Source of the DNA: Ornithodoros turicata
Lineage: Eukaryota; Arthropoda; Arachnida; Ixodida; Argasidae
Length of the DNA stretch: 64,000 nt
Direction: 5' to 3'
Assembly (NCBI RefSeq): GCF_037126465.1
Contig: NC_088207.1
Location: forward strand, 44,514,143 to 44,578,142
Shown: positions 23,933-37,045 of the stretch, one piece after another
How the letters are laid out: each line of letters starts with the position of its first letter
Numbering within the stretch: position 1 is the stretch's first letter
Notes under the pieces: generated by a model
What the model was told of the DNA's origin: nothing
The model's database searches: none
What the model saw: the letters and a program-made list of their open reading frames with translations, nothing else
Position numbers and translations under genes: made by a program

Positions 23933-24037
23933 TCTGGATGTAGGAATAATGTCCTAACAAATTCGTACGTCCGATGGATGTTCTGAGGATATCCATCGGA
24001 CGTATGAATTCCTTAGGACATTATTCGTACATCCAGA
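23933..24037. repeat. Long hairpin, about 47-base arms with an 11-base loop
   Basis: TCTGGATGTAGGAATAATGT ... CGTCCGATGGAT pairs with ATCCATCGGACGTATGAATT ... CATTATTCGTACATCCAGA, with few mismatches. Only one copy was seen in the window. Confidence 0.75.
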
Positions 24038-25677
24038 GGATGTTCGGTGTTGTTGGAGTAATATTGGTATACCGAGCTTGAGGGTTTCCGACTCGCACTG
24101 AATCTTGCAACCGCTATAGTTGTGATATAAAATGTTTCTTACTTACTTTTTATTAATAATTTTTATTAACTTAGGTAAGGCTATTTTTGACGGATGGTAT
24201 AAGGGGAAGACGAAAGAGTCGCCTTTTCACTTTGTATTTCTCTCTTCTTAAAATAAAGCAATGTCACCGTACGTTGCATATGTTTGTAATGATTATCTAA
24301 TCAACACGCCGGCTTATGCCCCTCGCCACGCATGGCGCGCGGCTCGTCACGCGCAGCTATTTAAAAAGATGATCCATGTACGATTATGCTCGGTCGTAAA
24401 CGGACAGGTGGACGGAATAAAAGCGCGCTTGTCTACCCCACGTTTGACTGTATATGTGTGTTACAAAATATGTATAACGCAATAGCAGACACATCGTACG
24501 CATCTCTGCTGCCGAACAATGCAAAGAGGGCGGCAGCGAAGTCAGTGCTCCAAGCCATTGACAGACAGAAGCATCGAACCCCCGCGGGCAAGATATCGTA
24601 CAGTTAAGATGTCTTGGGGGCGGTGTCGATTTCATGCGGTGATAAAAGGCCACCCCCAGGATGTGACATGAGTACGGTGATAGTTTTAAGGGCACAGTTG
24701 TCTCTTTTACAGTTGATAATTTTGAAAGAGAAGGGAAGAGATGGAGAACGTAATTGAGGCAGGGAGTTCTCTAAATCGATCCCGTGCTCAATTTCTTCGG
24801 TGGAAATTTACTGAAGTCTCTCTCTCTCTCTCTCGTAGCTCAACTTATTTGATACGGCTCTCATCTATACGCTGCTATTACTTCCTACGATCGTTTTATA
24901 TAATGTACATATATATATTTCTTTCTTTCGGCGTACGTTATCAACGAATTACCTGGCGAATAAAGGAGCCGTTGAAGATGCCGTATAGGAGACAAATTAT
25001 AAGACAACAGACCGACCACTGTGATATCGCTCATGGCCATATTTGTCTCGCGACCAGATTATCAATTACTAATTGTCCTATACGTATGTGACTCCATTAG
25101 CTACACATTTTTTGCCCGGTATAGCCGCATTAATTAAGCAGTTTTACCCGATATAACGCTACATGTATTACTGGTCCATCATATCACGCACCACATATAT
25201 AAAGTCAGTAATGTGCAACCGCACATGTGTTTTCGTCTACGTACAGGTGTGCACAGCACCTGGTTACATTCAAGTGGAGTACATGTGCCTGACACAGCCT
25301 AAACGGGCTTGAGGGAAGTAAACTCCGTCATGTTCGCTGCTTCCTATTCAATGGCCATTGTTTGCCTACCAAAGAGCTATTTTGATCCTTGGGTGGAAGA
25401 AGCGTGCTTGCACCCGAAAAAAACAACAACAACAACATATATATAGTATATATATAATCGATGGTAGCATCAGATGAGATGATATTTAGGGTATACTCTG
25501 CACACTGTGCGCTCCATTTTACTGTTATAACACAAACGGAAATTCTGAGGGGGTACATATCACATTACACTAAGATGGAGAGCCTAGCTTTAATGGAGGT
25601 TAATGTCTCGTGTTCTACTGGATGCATCAAGGGGGATCTGGCTGTTACAGCGACAAACCAGCGGGATAGTGCACTTG
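24038..25677. other. Intergenic, nothing coding recognised
   Basis: Contains CT and TA microsatellites (24819-24835, 25436-25458) and no element ends I can pair. Confidence 0.45.
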
Positions 25678-25848
25678 GTGACTTTCCAGACGAATATCGG
25701 CACAGTTTCCCCTGAAGTCGGCCCAGGACACGTATTAACCCCCTGTCCGCTACTCCTTCCTACTGTCCTCTCTCCATCTGTCCACATCTGTACGCCGCTC
25801 ATAGCCACAGTTGCTTCGCGGCGCTAGCACGGCGGAATAAAAAAAAGG
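25678..25848 (+). mobile_element. SINE copy, plus orientation, 5'-truncated
   Basis: The body and 3' end are well preserved: GTCGGCCCAGGACACGTATT, GCCGCTCATAGCCACAGTTG, then CTTCGCGGCGCTAGCACGG and a GGAATAAAAAAAA tail. The tRNA head is missing. The tail shows that AATAAA followed by A is the natural 3' end of the family. Confidence 0.75.
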
Positions 25849-25954
25849 TGCACTTGAATTGCATCAAAAACACGACATGCCCTCTCTTTTTGGGGCGTGC
25901 AGGTCCGTGAAGTGTTCAAAGGCTTTGCAGTTCAAAGGCACGCCCTCGATTTAA

Positions 25955-26270
25955 AGGGACAGTGAAGTGAAAAAAAAAATTCTCATCGCAAAATAAAACA
26001 TGCCGTTACTTTGACGCCAACACGAAAGGAACGGGATTTAACCGTTCGTGATTTCTGATCGACGAAAAAAACGAAAAAACTCAATTGAAGGTTTCCCTCT
26101 CCCTCTCATTCTCAAGAGGGCCGATATTGTGGAGAGGCATCTGATTGGTCTCTGCAAACGATTTATCCAATCGTCGCGGGAGATCGTTTGAGCAGACCAG
26201 TCAGATGCCTCTCCTCATTGTCGCGCTTCTTGAGAAGGAGAGGGAGAGGGAAAGCACTTTAGTGTCCCTT
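25955..26270. mobile_element. Palindromic MITE with AAGGGACA termini
   Basis: The left end AAAGGGACAGTGAAGTG and the right end CACTTTAGTGTCCCTT are inverted repeats. Internal arms continue the palindrome: TCCCTCTCCCTCTCATTCTC with GAGAAGGAGAGGGAGAGGGA, and GAGAGGCATCTGATTGGTCT with GACCAGTCAGATGCCTCTC. No coding frame. Confidence 0.75.
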
Positions 26271-29200
26271 GAAATACACATATCGTTGGGGTGAGTCCCG
26301 CATAGTTTGATGGGCAGCCAGATAATGCGTAGAGCAAGTTGTAGGAGCGCAGACTATAGCTGCCGAGAAAAGTTTCGAGATTGTTGCCTACGTCACAATA
26401 TGAAAAAAAAAAAAAAAAAAGGAGGAACCCAAATCGGTAGTACTGATTAACAGTCAGCATATTTCGTAGTCTTTCACCGACCTATATTTCCTACTGACAA
26501 CATTCGCAAAGCGTGATATCGACATCGCATAGGTTAGAGGAGCTTACGTGTCTCACTGGATAATGTTATATGATTTTACCACACGGTCCCGCCTGCGTCA
26601 GTTTCGAAGTCATTCTCAGCATCAGGTTACACATTGGCACAGACGTTTGCATGGAGGCAGGTAGGCCGTGCGTAGTGATGACACAAATAAACTTGGCACA
26701 CAAACGGATGGTGAACCCGGCAAGCCGAACCTTCAACGGAGGTACCTCCTCCTAACAAAAGTTGGGGAAACTAAATGTGTTTTGTAACCTATTACCATAA
26801 CTCATTATAGTTTTGAAAAGCCGTGCATCACATTACTCATAGAATAGAATAGAATATAGAATAGAATAGAATAGAAATAGAAAAAAAAATGGAAACGTTG
26901 GTCGCACTGGTGCGACCAGCTGTTCCAGGACAGTGATGATGATGGTGATGTGATAAAGAAAAAAAAGGGGGGGATGTGTTCCATGACGCTTGATGTGTGA
27001 AAGCACTGAATGATTTTAAAATATTATTTAAAGATTACTTTTCCTGCTTCGTAATGTACTATCAATGCCGCTACTTTCTTCCAGTGATGGCATTAGTTTG
27101 GCATTACATATTCCTGGCGTGCTCTAAAGAGGCGCGCGCAGTTAATCATACTTCGTTACGAATACCGGTAATGGTAATTAGGGTTTCTTAAATACATAGA
27201 TAAGATTAATTGCAGCATAGAGGGGCTCGGTGTTCAAAGGCACCACTTGGGCTCTCTCCTCTTTCGTGGTGGGTGACAAAAATGGTTGAAAAAAAAAAGG
27301 GGGGGGGGATCTTCCTTGTTTGTACCACAGGCACCATTCGTAACTGCTGGCTATAGACACCACCTGGATTTTCAACCAAAGTAATGAGTAATGTCTTTAC
27401 TACGTATTATCCGGACAAAACGTAATGACATTACATTACTCCTCTATAAAATGTGATACGTTAGCGTTACTCATTAGCATGATGTAATGCACTGTTCCCG
27501 ATCTCTGCTCCTAACGCCGATATCTAATCATAATAATAGCGGTGGAAGTCGGTGTTGCTCTGTAGCAATGTAAAAAGAAAGACCACTGCAAATAAACAAA
27601 CCATGATGGTCTGACTATATACCGTTCGAACTAAAGAACGTGCGAGAGATTGGATAAATTCGGGAATGCCGGAATCGGAGCTTGGCATGCTTCCCTGTCT
27701 TCCTGAACATGGCCACTCCCTTGAGACAATCAGCCTATTTTTAGGACAACAGTTCTGTTTTTTTTGATCGTTTAAAAAGACAACACCGTCCTAAAAGTGG
27801 ATAGAAGGTAGATATTGCCGCAGTCACTATCTAGCATTCTATGTGCGACACTCAGGGGCAATCATGCTAAACACGAGCAAAAGTGAGCCCGTTCTTTAAA
27901 AATACGCACGTTCTTTCTTTGTTTTTTATAAGATCATAAGGACTTCCACAAAAAAGAAAAACAAGAAAAGAAAAAAAAAACACTCCACACCACACACACA
28001 CATAAATAGGATGATGATGTGGTGGGGTGGGGTGGGTCACCACACTCCAGAAACACTCCACTCCAGAAGTTAATCGAGCTGCGCAAAAAACGGGATAGAT
28101 GATATTAGCAACGCACAATGCTACATTTTATTTATGCGCGTTTATCACACACATAGCAACGCTATGTGTGAGTGGTAAACGCGCATTTTTACGAGGAGGG
28201 CGCCCTCAACCCCTAAAGCTACTGAGGTTGTGCTCGGAAAGGGTCATCATTCGTTTGCATAGTGTCGCCAGTATTGCCGTATCGCAGTATGCCCTTCTAC
28301 AAATAGAGAGTGAAGTCAGGCAAAGCGTGTGTCCGTTGTGCAGTGTCACGTGATGAGCTCGCTTCGTTCCTTCTCTCTCTCTTTTTCTCCCTTCGGAGCA
28401 CGTGGTGAGGAACACCCATGCGCGCTGGCTTCGTCCTTCTTGACCGACATCGCATGTGCAGTACGGTAAAATACACTTATGACCCTTGTGTTTTCGGGTT
28501 TTAGTTGTTTTTTTTTAAATCGGGTTTTATTTCAGGCGCTGTAAAGTAGGGTAAAATCGGGTGATATCGGACGGAAAAGAAAAAAGAAAAACACCGTTTC
28601 TCGCGGTTCGGGTGAACACGAGATGGCAGCAGGTCTGGTCTAGTCCAGCGCATATATTAGTGGCTGAATCTGCAGTTTGGCAAGCAAGTTTTCGGTGTTT
28701 TTCGGGTTTTACTTAATACGCTCTACTGGCACGACCAAATGACTACTGCAAATCCTAGCTTTCTCGCGGCTGGATAAAAAAAATCACACGCATTTGCGTA
28801 TCGAATAACGAATTACCGTACACGAACAAAAATGAAAGTGAGAAAAAACAACAACAACAACAACAAGAACTGAGAGTCTGGATTTAAGTAGCCCGGGAGT
28901 GCTAGGCGGCATTTTTGTTCAACTTGTTCGAATACTGGTTCGTCCGTTGCACACCGAGTGAAATAAATATCAAACCGCTATCTTTTACCGCGGACCAGAC
29001 GAAAAACAAAAGCGAAAGCATTCAGCCCACATTGTTCCGCAGTTTTCGGTAGCCGGAATCTTCCCAATCCATATACGAAAGAGCCCGTGATTTCTGCTTT
29101 GCCTGATGCTTGGCCTAGGCCAGACTTCATGCGGATTTTATGAGATGGCGAAAACCGAGGAAATAGAAAGAGATAATCAGCATTGGGCACGCACTCAGTA

Positions 29201-30154
29201 TATTCTCCCCTCAGGGCTTACGAGCGAGCCTGCGGTACTTTTATTTATTCACGAACAGATTAGAGGGGGCATCACGGGCTATGCCATGACTTCGAGGAGT
29301 GCACGTATAAAGTTGTCTGGAGAACAATGTTGTGACAGAAAGCTATGCGGCGGTAGCCGGTCCAGAAAAGACGCAAGAGGTCACGGTTTTGCTGAGTGGG
29401 AGGGATGTTTGGGTTAGTCTGCGGTTAGTCTGCTCAGCAAGGGGAGGGGGAAACGGAAGGGTGACGAGGGAGAGGAAAGGTGACTTACAGGAGAGGAACA
29501 GTCTTCTCTTGCTGTGAGGTTTGGTTAGTTCCGCGGAACTACCTAACTGGGAAAACGTGCGAGCGTCCCTCGAAGTTACTCATGTGGTTTTGCTGAGGAC
29601 CCCCCCCCCATAACAGCTTCCATGATGACGATAATTGCGTTCAGAATATTTCGGGTATGCGACGCGTAACAAGTAAGTGTTGTTTAAAAAAAAAGGGAAT
29701 GAGCTTAAGAACGCACAGCTCTATCGACCTTTCAAGACCACACAGTGTCTCTAAATTAGCTCTAGACTCTCTCCCTCTGACTACGACAAAATTACTTGAT
29801 CCATGGGTCGACTCCAGCCCACCCGCAGCGCATCTGCCCCGAAAGCCACTACTAACCTATCTGGACATCATTAGATTTTTACCAAATTATTTATTATTTG
29901 TTTTATTATTTTTATTTGTTTGTTATTGTTATTGTATTGTTTGTTTATTATTGTTTATTGCCAAATTATTTATTATTTTTTTAAATGTTGAAACGGCTAG
30001 GAAACAGCTAGAGTTCAGGTATAGTGTCGTTGTTATAGGACAAGGGCGAGCGCGCTCAAAATAAATCGGTATCGAAATTAATGACGTATGTTTGTATAGG
30101 ACGCCAAATAGGTGGCAATGAAAAAGAGCAGGGAATGTAAAACTCCCCAATCAT
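26271..30154. other. Intergenic with simple repeats and decayed repeat text
   Basis: Contains an ATAGA tandem at 26838-26880, CA/GGGGT runs at 27980-28040, TCGGGTTTT text at 28490-28720 related to the 51.76-kb element, and an A/T-only stretch at 29880-29975. An AGTAATGAGTAATG/CATTACATTACTC stretch at 27380-27490 is probably a degraded repeat. Confidence 0.45.
28134..28186. repeat. Compact hairpin, about 25-base arms with a 3-base loop
   Basis: ATGCGCGTTTATCACACACA TAGC pairs with GCTATGTGTGAGTGGTAAAC GCGCAT around AAC. The loop is too small for a typical microRNA precursor. It lies in otherwise featureless DNA. Confidence 0.65.
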
Positions 30155-30445
30155 CCCAGCGGTATGACCGAGTGAATAATAAAAAAAAAAAACATCTGCT
30201 TGCTGGAGGTTACACTAAGGGCAGCGCTGAAGACTGGAAGGTGGTGGGTTTGAATCGCGTACAGTTGGCTATATACTGTCAGAGGTTTCCCGGCTGACGG
30301 GTATCGGCACAGCTCCCACTGAAGTAGGCCCAGGAAGCATACTCTCCCCCTTGTCCAGCACTCGTTCCTGCTGCCATCTGTCCATGTCTCGACGCCGCTT
30401 ATGGCCACACTTGCTTCGCGGCGCTTACACGGAATAAACAAAATA
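30155..30445 (+). mobile_element. tRNA-derived SINE copy, plus orientation, with an A-run inside the head
   Basis: The head (GGTATGACCGAGTG...), a degenerate B box GGTTTGAATCG (30247-30257), the body and the 3' end CTTGCTTCGCGGCGCTTACA with a GGAATAAACAAAA tail are all present. A run of 12 A interrupts the head at about 30180, between the A and B boxes, which should disable pol III transcription of this copy. Confidence 0.75.
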
Positions 30446-30983
30446 AGTTGAAAACCGCAACAGAACCGTACGCGTGTAAACTTGTACCGGCTCACGCGAT
30501 ACGCCCGGACCCCCCGTCCATTTCGACGAATGGCACCGAAGGAGCCTCGTAGACGGACAGTGGTGACTCGCGGATTGACGAGGTTCTCGTTTGACAAACT
30601 GATAGGAATTGCCGGAGCGCGATTAACGGATCAGATAAAGAGAGCTCGCCACAAGAGGTGTCCCTTCCTCCTCCCCTGCCTGCTATTTTTATCTCACCCA
30701 AAACAAGAGTGCATGTGGAAAATTCTCTGGATGTGTGCCGTCAGGCGTGGTGTTTCCGTGCTTGTTGGTACAAGCCAACCTATACCTCGGTATCTTTCAG
30801 TCGTACGCAATATGCTACGCCCCATTTAGGCACCCCGTCAACACTGACGTTCAGTCCTTCCAATCAACCAATCCAATCTTCCAATTAACTGTCGCTGCCC
30901 TGTCCTACGCGAGAGTTTAAAAAAGAAAAAGAAAAAAGCGAGGAATATTGCACGTCTGATTTTAATTTCATTTTCTTTTTATT

Positions 30984-31158
30984 TCGCGTTCGCGCCGCGA
31001 AGCAACTGTGCCTGTGCGCGGCATAAGGCCTGGATAGACGGAGAGAAGGCCGCAGGAGGCAGTCGGGAACAAAGGAATTAGTGTGCATCCTGGGCCGACT
31101 TCAGCGGGAAGTGTGCCGGAAAACCCAGGGAAAACCTCAGGCAGCACAGCCGGTAGCA
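30984..31158 (-). mobile_element. SINE fragment, minus orientation
   Basis: It shows the 3' end GCGCCGCGAAGCAACTGTG, then CATCCTGGGCCGACTTCAG, and ends after the AAACCTCAGGCAGCACAGCC segment with the tRNA head lost. An internal piece of the body (the ACGTTCGTCTGGAAAG part) is deleted. It lies 540 bp from the plus-oriented copy at 30155, giving an inverted pair. Confidence 0.7.
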
Positions 31159-31207
31159 TTATTTTTTAGATTGGGCTCTGATGTGTCAAAAATATACAGG
31201 GTGTCCG

Positions 31208-31570
31208 GCGAGAAAGGGTTGTTTAACTCTTAACAATAAGCTGAATGACAAAAATTCGCAACCTCTTAGGTGATGCTCATAAATGTATTTGCCACGCATT
31301 ATGGTAGTTTTGCAGTCGCGTCACGCGTTAATTAAGCTAATTTTCTCAATTGAAATTGATAATTAGCCGGGCAATGGTAGCATTTTTCTTCGTGAATCTG
31401 GAAGGCTGCGGCTATAGCACGCGGCATCCGAGAGGCGCACGTTCGATTCCTGCCGGTCTTTGGCTGGACGACCGCCATATTCTAATCTTAAGCGTGTCAC
31501 CCAAGAGGTTGCGAATTTTTAATGTCACGCAGCCTATTTTTTAGAGAAAAACATAACTTTCTCGCTGAAC
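31208..31570. mobile_element. Inverted-repeat element with a tRNA-like segment in its middle
   Basis: The outer arms pair: GGCGAGAAAGGGTTG (31208) with CATAACTTTCTCGCTG (to about 31570), and AAAAATTCGCAACCTCTTAG with CAAGAGGTTGCGAATTTTTA. The left flank opens ACAGGGTGTCCGGCG. Between the arms, 31395-31475 carries a tRNA-like stretch with a B-box match GTTCGATTCC, which suggests a SINE head inserted in, or captured by, the element. Confidence 0.55.
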
Positions 31571-31575
31571 TCCAT

Positions 31576-33885
31576 GTTTTTATATATGCCTGTCAAAATC
31601 TGCTTTTGGTTTATAATTTTGTATGTTTCCGAAAAGCGAGCAAGAGAAACTGGCGTGAAATATCAGCGAAGCACAGCGTATTTATATCTGGTGGGCTTGC
31701 GAAATAATCCGGATGACACGCTTAACTATGTCCCGAAGACAAAGCAAAGTGATGCAACAACTTGAAGGACCATCCGACTGGAAGAAAGACCGGTGCAGTC
31801 ATCTGAGCCAATAGGTGGCGTCCCTCGGCGGCCGAGGTTGTTGGAAGGTCGTTCCGCAAGGCCGTGCGTTCCTTCTCTCCCTCTCTCCACAAGAGCTCAG
31901 TGATCACGTACATCATCGCCTCCCCCTCCCCCAACATCTCTCGATGGTCGATTTTCCTGACGCTAAATAAAGTGAGTACCAGTTGTGCAGGTAATATGTA
32001 TGTAAATACGCAAACCGTGAATGCAGTGCATAACAAGGACAAGTAAAAAAAAAAAAAAGATAGAGAGAGATATAGAGAGATCCACAGGAAAATGGGGCAT
32101 GTGAAGGATATGATAGCATCATTCAAGGGGAAAAGATGCTGGTCGCCAGTGGGCTGTCACATCCTACCGGGCCTTTATACCCAACTTAGTACTTCGCATT
32201 AAACGTTGCGTATATGTCTGTACCTTCCAGCCCATCTCTGCTTCGCATGTGTACATTTGATTGTCCGTTTCAGGGTGGTACAGAAAGAAATTGAAGACAG
32301 CCACACCTTCTCCGCTCGAGCTCGCTCAAGGCTCGCCTCCGAAGTGCATACTGCTGTTGCTGATTATTTATCTAGGATCTTGACTCTCCTACAGCACCTT
32401 TACAGTGCAATTAAAAAAAAAAACACATTGCGTTTTATAAACCATCATCTAAATATATCGAACGAAGGATGAAGCACTTCAGAAATCAACTATTCCCAGC
32501 TACATGCATTGCAACTTTCACGACCCTTCTCGTCACAACATAACATGGCTTCGGGACCATGAACGCAGTTATCGCGACAACAACAAGTCCCCTCTTCAGT
32601 TCCCTTTCCACTTTTACCTCGAACGTCCCAAAACGAGCATGCTTCCATCGGAAAGGTAGCGTGGGGAGGGGAGGGGGGGGGGCATTTAAAGAGCGAGCGA
32701 CGACAAAGCTGCCCGCCGTCGTCTGCTGGTGGACGCAGGAGAAGCGGGCACTGCACGTGCGGCCCACGCGAGAACACCTGCGCCATCTGCCCTCTGGGTC
32801 TAGTCTAACCTTGCTCCGTCGTCTGCTTCCACTGTGGGGCCGGTGCGGCGGCGGGGACTTCAGGCGGGGATAGATGAAAAACAAAACACAAACAGGCTTT
32901 GGGCCTGACCAGAAAGAGACGAGCTGGTTCAACATTTGGCTGTTCAAAAAAAGAAAAAGAAGAAAATAGAGAAAAATAGTTGTGTGTCGGTTCGGTTCGA
33001 AAGAAGGGTTTTTTGCGAAGACCGCGCTGGATGTGTTTTACATATATCACCCTACTGGAAGCCACGTGAGGAAAATTATATGTGTGACCTGAGTTTGTCA
33101 TGAGATGTTACGTAATCGACATTAGCGTCAGTTGACTATGGTGCTGAGTGCTATATCAAACATGAAAGCATACCTTCAGTACGTTAATTTCGAGTGGTAT
33201 ATACATGCCGGTGCAGTAGTTGTGTTACAGTGCCATTGTGTCCCTGTTCTGTCCGCTGCCTTCAAATTTCATTTTCTACAAGTTCGTGAATTTGACGGTC
33301 CCATTCCATGGTGTGACACTAAATATTTTTTTAGAAACACTGCCGATTGCCAGGTGCCGTTCTTCGTGATGATTTATTCCTTCGTTTCAGGGAAAACTTG
33401 TAGAGAGAAGGACATTATGCGAAGGGGACAGAGACCGGTTGGGAGATCGACATCCTCTCCCTCCTCTCTCTCTTCCGCTCACGTGGGACAAAAACAAAGA
33501 GGAATACGAGTCACTCAACTCAAAACGCTCTCCAATCGGCAAAGAACTACTTATTCCGCAACTTTCTTCTTGCTCCTGTTCTTCTTGTGATTATTTTGTG
33601 CAGACATTCTGCGACATCTGTTTGCCTACCTCTCGTTAATCTTCGATAATTAGGTACCATTCACGTGATGGCTTTGTGATACAGTGTCACCAACGTTAGG
33701 CTATCACGTTCTGCAAATGTAATATTTACATGCTATATTGACACCCATATACTTACCTAGACTCTTGTGTGTTTTAGTGTGCGCCCCACTCCACTACAAA
33801 AGTCGCTAATAATGGCAGTGGCTCTCCTCTACCAGAAAAATTGCGCGTGCTTTAATACCCCAACCACACGGCAAACATAGTGCAT
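31576..33885. other. Intergenic, nothing coding recognised
   Basis: GC-rich 32640-32870 contains TCGTCTGCT twice (32719, 32819). The 152-codon plus frame at 33132-33590 has no recognisable domain. Confidence 0.4.
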
Positions 33886-34077
33886 TAAAAGGAACGACAT
33901 TTACTTTACCTCCTAACCCACCATAATCTCGAATGACATCGTTATCTCCCCTGATTTGATGAAAACAGGAGGCGTACGCCGTTTTTGTAAAAAAATATGC
34001 AGAACATAATTTTAACAGAAAAGGCGTACGTGATGGCGTTCAAGATGATGGTTGGATGCCCTTCCGTTCCCTAAACT
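33886..34077. mobile_element. Degenerate palindromic MITE, hairpin family
   Basis: It keeps CTCGAATGACATCGTTATCT, AAAACAGGAGGCGTACGCC, a TATGCAGAACATAA loop and AAGGCGTACG, then a deleted right arm ending GATGATGGTTGGATGCCC. The terminal repeats are no longer recognisable. Confidence 0.65.
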
Positions 34078-37045
34078 AGGAATGTCCCTTCATAAATAGC
34101 GTAACAATCTCCTTTGTGAAAGTAACATTTTGCTCAAAGGGTAATCATGCAGAAACGATATGCGCCATGCGAACGCACATCACAAAGCTACAAATGACCA
34201 ACGACGAAAAAAAAAAAAAAAAAAAAGAAAGAACCCTACTTGACCGCCGTTTTGCCTCTACGCAAAAGGCTTCAATAGACACGAATGACATCTTCCATTG
34301 GAATCGAATCTCCGATTGCCCCAGATAAAGGAAATTAGAAGGACGACCGACGTCGCGGCTTCCGGTGACCAACTTCCGGCGCCGCGTTCCCGACTTCCGG
34401 TGCCCACGCTCACGAAGTCAGCGCCCTCTCTAGCTGGGCATCGAGGTGACTCGAAAAGGAGCTGTTCGCTGTTCCGTCGTCCGCAAAAGGCCACTGTCGA
34501 ACCGGCTCTGCGAACGAGCAATGCACCAACACCCCTCCCTACGCGTACGGCGAAAAGAAGGGGGCCACCACGTACTGTGACGGAAATGATCACGCGCTAT
34601 GGAAGGAAAACTGGTCGTGAGGGAGATTTCGTCATTGTGTTGCCACAAGCTGTCCTTTACACATCCTCTGTACAGGGTTTCCCAAGTAGCACGTACCGGG
34701 ATTTTAAACGGAGAGCTCTGTGCAAATGGAGCCGACTGGACGTTGTTACCAGTCGTGTTTCGTAGTCAACAGTACTTTGTCTTCATCGTCCCTAATTAAT
34801 TAATTGATAAGACGAAATCTAATTTTGAAACTTTGTTCAATTGCAAAGTTGTTGTCGACCAAAGTGTTTCGAATAAGGTGCTTTGTGCGGCTTTTTTTAG
34901 CCTAAAAACAGCCACGGAAAACGCACTTTCCAATCGCAGTATGATAGGAAACTTCGGAAGTTCCTGACTTCCTGGAGAGGCCGGTTACCATATTAGTACC
35001 TGTTTATCGCCTCAGTTTTCTGACCAGTTTTGTTATAGAACTGAATAGAATTAGAGAGAGTGAGAGAAAAAAAAATGAGCTTTTTTTAAAGTTTATATCA
35101 AATATGGTAAATTATGGTTGTTATGGTTAATTAATATATCGTTAAGCATCCTGTATCCGCGTCTCTCAACACGTTCAATTTTCATTATCAACGTCACTTT
35201 ACGATAACCAGCACCGTAAAATACAACTTATTGCATTCACTAATGTTCACTATAATGATATGCGTACTAAGCCGGACTGAAACATTCAAAGTGACGCTGT
35301 GATCGTAGGCCCTAGCGGAGGTATTCCACAGTGTCCCTCGTGTGAGACTAAATAGTTTGCTTAACCTTGACACTAACATTCTTTCTCGACTTATCCGATC
35401 TCAGCATCCATAGCTGTATGCAACAGCCTTTTCCACCGTTGCCATACTTCTTGCCCATTCGCGTGCTCCTAGAAAATGCTCCATATCCAGGATCCAGACG
35501 CCCACTTTGGGGGAGGGGGGTTCTTTCTCCAAGCGCGTAGCGGGGGACGGGAACCTAATGCTTTGAGGGAGGGAGGGGCAACCCCCCCCCCCCCCACCGG
35601 TTGTTTTGGGATGAGTGGCAATTAAATGATGTTTTTTTTTAGTGATGACATATGTTTCACCGCGCCATTAACAGCAGTGTCACCATAATAACGCATATTC
35701 AAGTGTGACGTACAATAGATAAACACATATCAAATTAAAGAGGCCTTTGAGGCCTTGTATGTATTTGTCCTTCTGTGTGTTCCAGCCTCAGAACATCGAT
35801 TGTCTCACATAGCAAATGTATCGTACATTCGGCGTAACAGAACAAGAGCACGATGCGAAATGTGCATGTCACAAGGTGGATTCTCGTCCCCCCTCCCCTT
35901 TTTCGCTTTATCTGAAACCACGCGATTTTGTGGACGGGCTGTCTGTGCGCGATAGCTACAACCTACTCTATCGATATTTTCTAACGCTGTACTACATTTT
36001 TTCTTTCTGAACATCTGGCTCTTCAGTGCAGAGGCGCAGGAGAGGTGCCATCTCTGAGCGGCGGCGTGAACCTGTACGAATCTGCTCAGGTTTGCTAAAA
36101 TGCACCGCAAAGGTCGAGTGGAAACGTCAAGTACATGTCGACGGACACGAAAAATTCACGAACACGCTAATAGATTCCATGAACACAGCAACCAATTGCA
36201 AACAAAATCGCTTTTCTTGCGAAAGCAGGGTTTTGAATCAACTTTGGGCTTCCAGAAGGTACCGACGGTGATCTATAAGCATGCACGATCACGGACCTTT
36301 GACACTCTGTTTCCTTTCGGCGTGTAGCGTATAGAGCCGATTCTCATGGCCAGGCTACATAATACAAAATATACGAGACAGAGTTCTGCTCTCCGATCCC
36401 GAAATAAAGGTCGCCTTTCCACGAAGACCGCAAAGCAAGTTCAGTCACCACCATTTTCATTCATTACGTAAATTGCATTGTTACAGAAACTATAGGTGGT
36501 GGGCAGATAGTGCGGACTTCGCCGATTACCTTGTTGCGGCTGCTTTCGTGAATAGACTAAACACACATTGAGGAAAACATATTTTTAATGTGTTTCCATC
36601 CACGATGAACTTGGACTTTCTCATTTCATTGCCAAATGTTTGTTTGCAAAACACTCGCCGTCTTTCTGCGGCCCACCCCATGTATAGCCCTGCCTTCCCC
36701 ACACACTTTACACAGTCGTCGAAAGAGAAACGCCATAGTGGTCGACAGGGGGGGGCGATGGACTTTTCTTCTTTGTGGTTTTGTCTCGCTCTACTTGTGG
36801 GTGAATCCCTGCCGGGAGAAAGCGAGGTTCCGTCGCTGCGACGGACAGCAAACCGGTTGGTTGCCTTTCGACTTTCGTCGCCTCCACCGACCGGCCTCCA
36901 CCACCACAACACGGGGTGTATTTAGAGGTTAAATGTCTCAAATGTTGACTGACACGTGCACTGCGGCATGCAGACTGCAGACGCAGAAACCAGCGGCTCG
37001 GTAAAGTGCATACAGCACGATAGTTGCCATTCGTGCGCGTTTGTA
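34078..37045. other. Intergenic, nothing coding recognised
   Basis: A GC-rich block with repeated CTTCCGG words (34355-34400), an AT-rich block at 35030-35230 and G/C runs at 35505-35600. No element termini paired. Confidence 0.4.

Noticed and set aside
33132..33590. 152-codon plus-strand frame
   Set aside because: Composition is ordinary, no motif or domain is visible and no splice partners were found.
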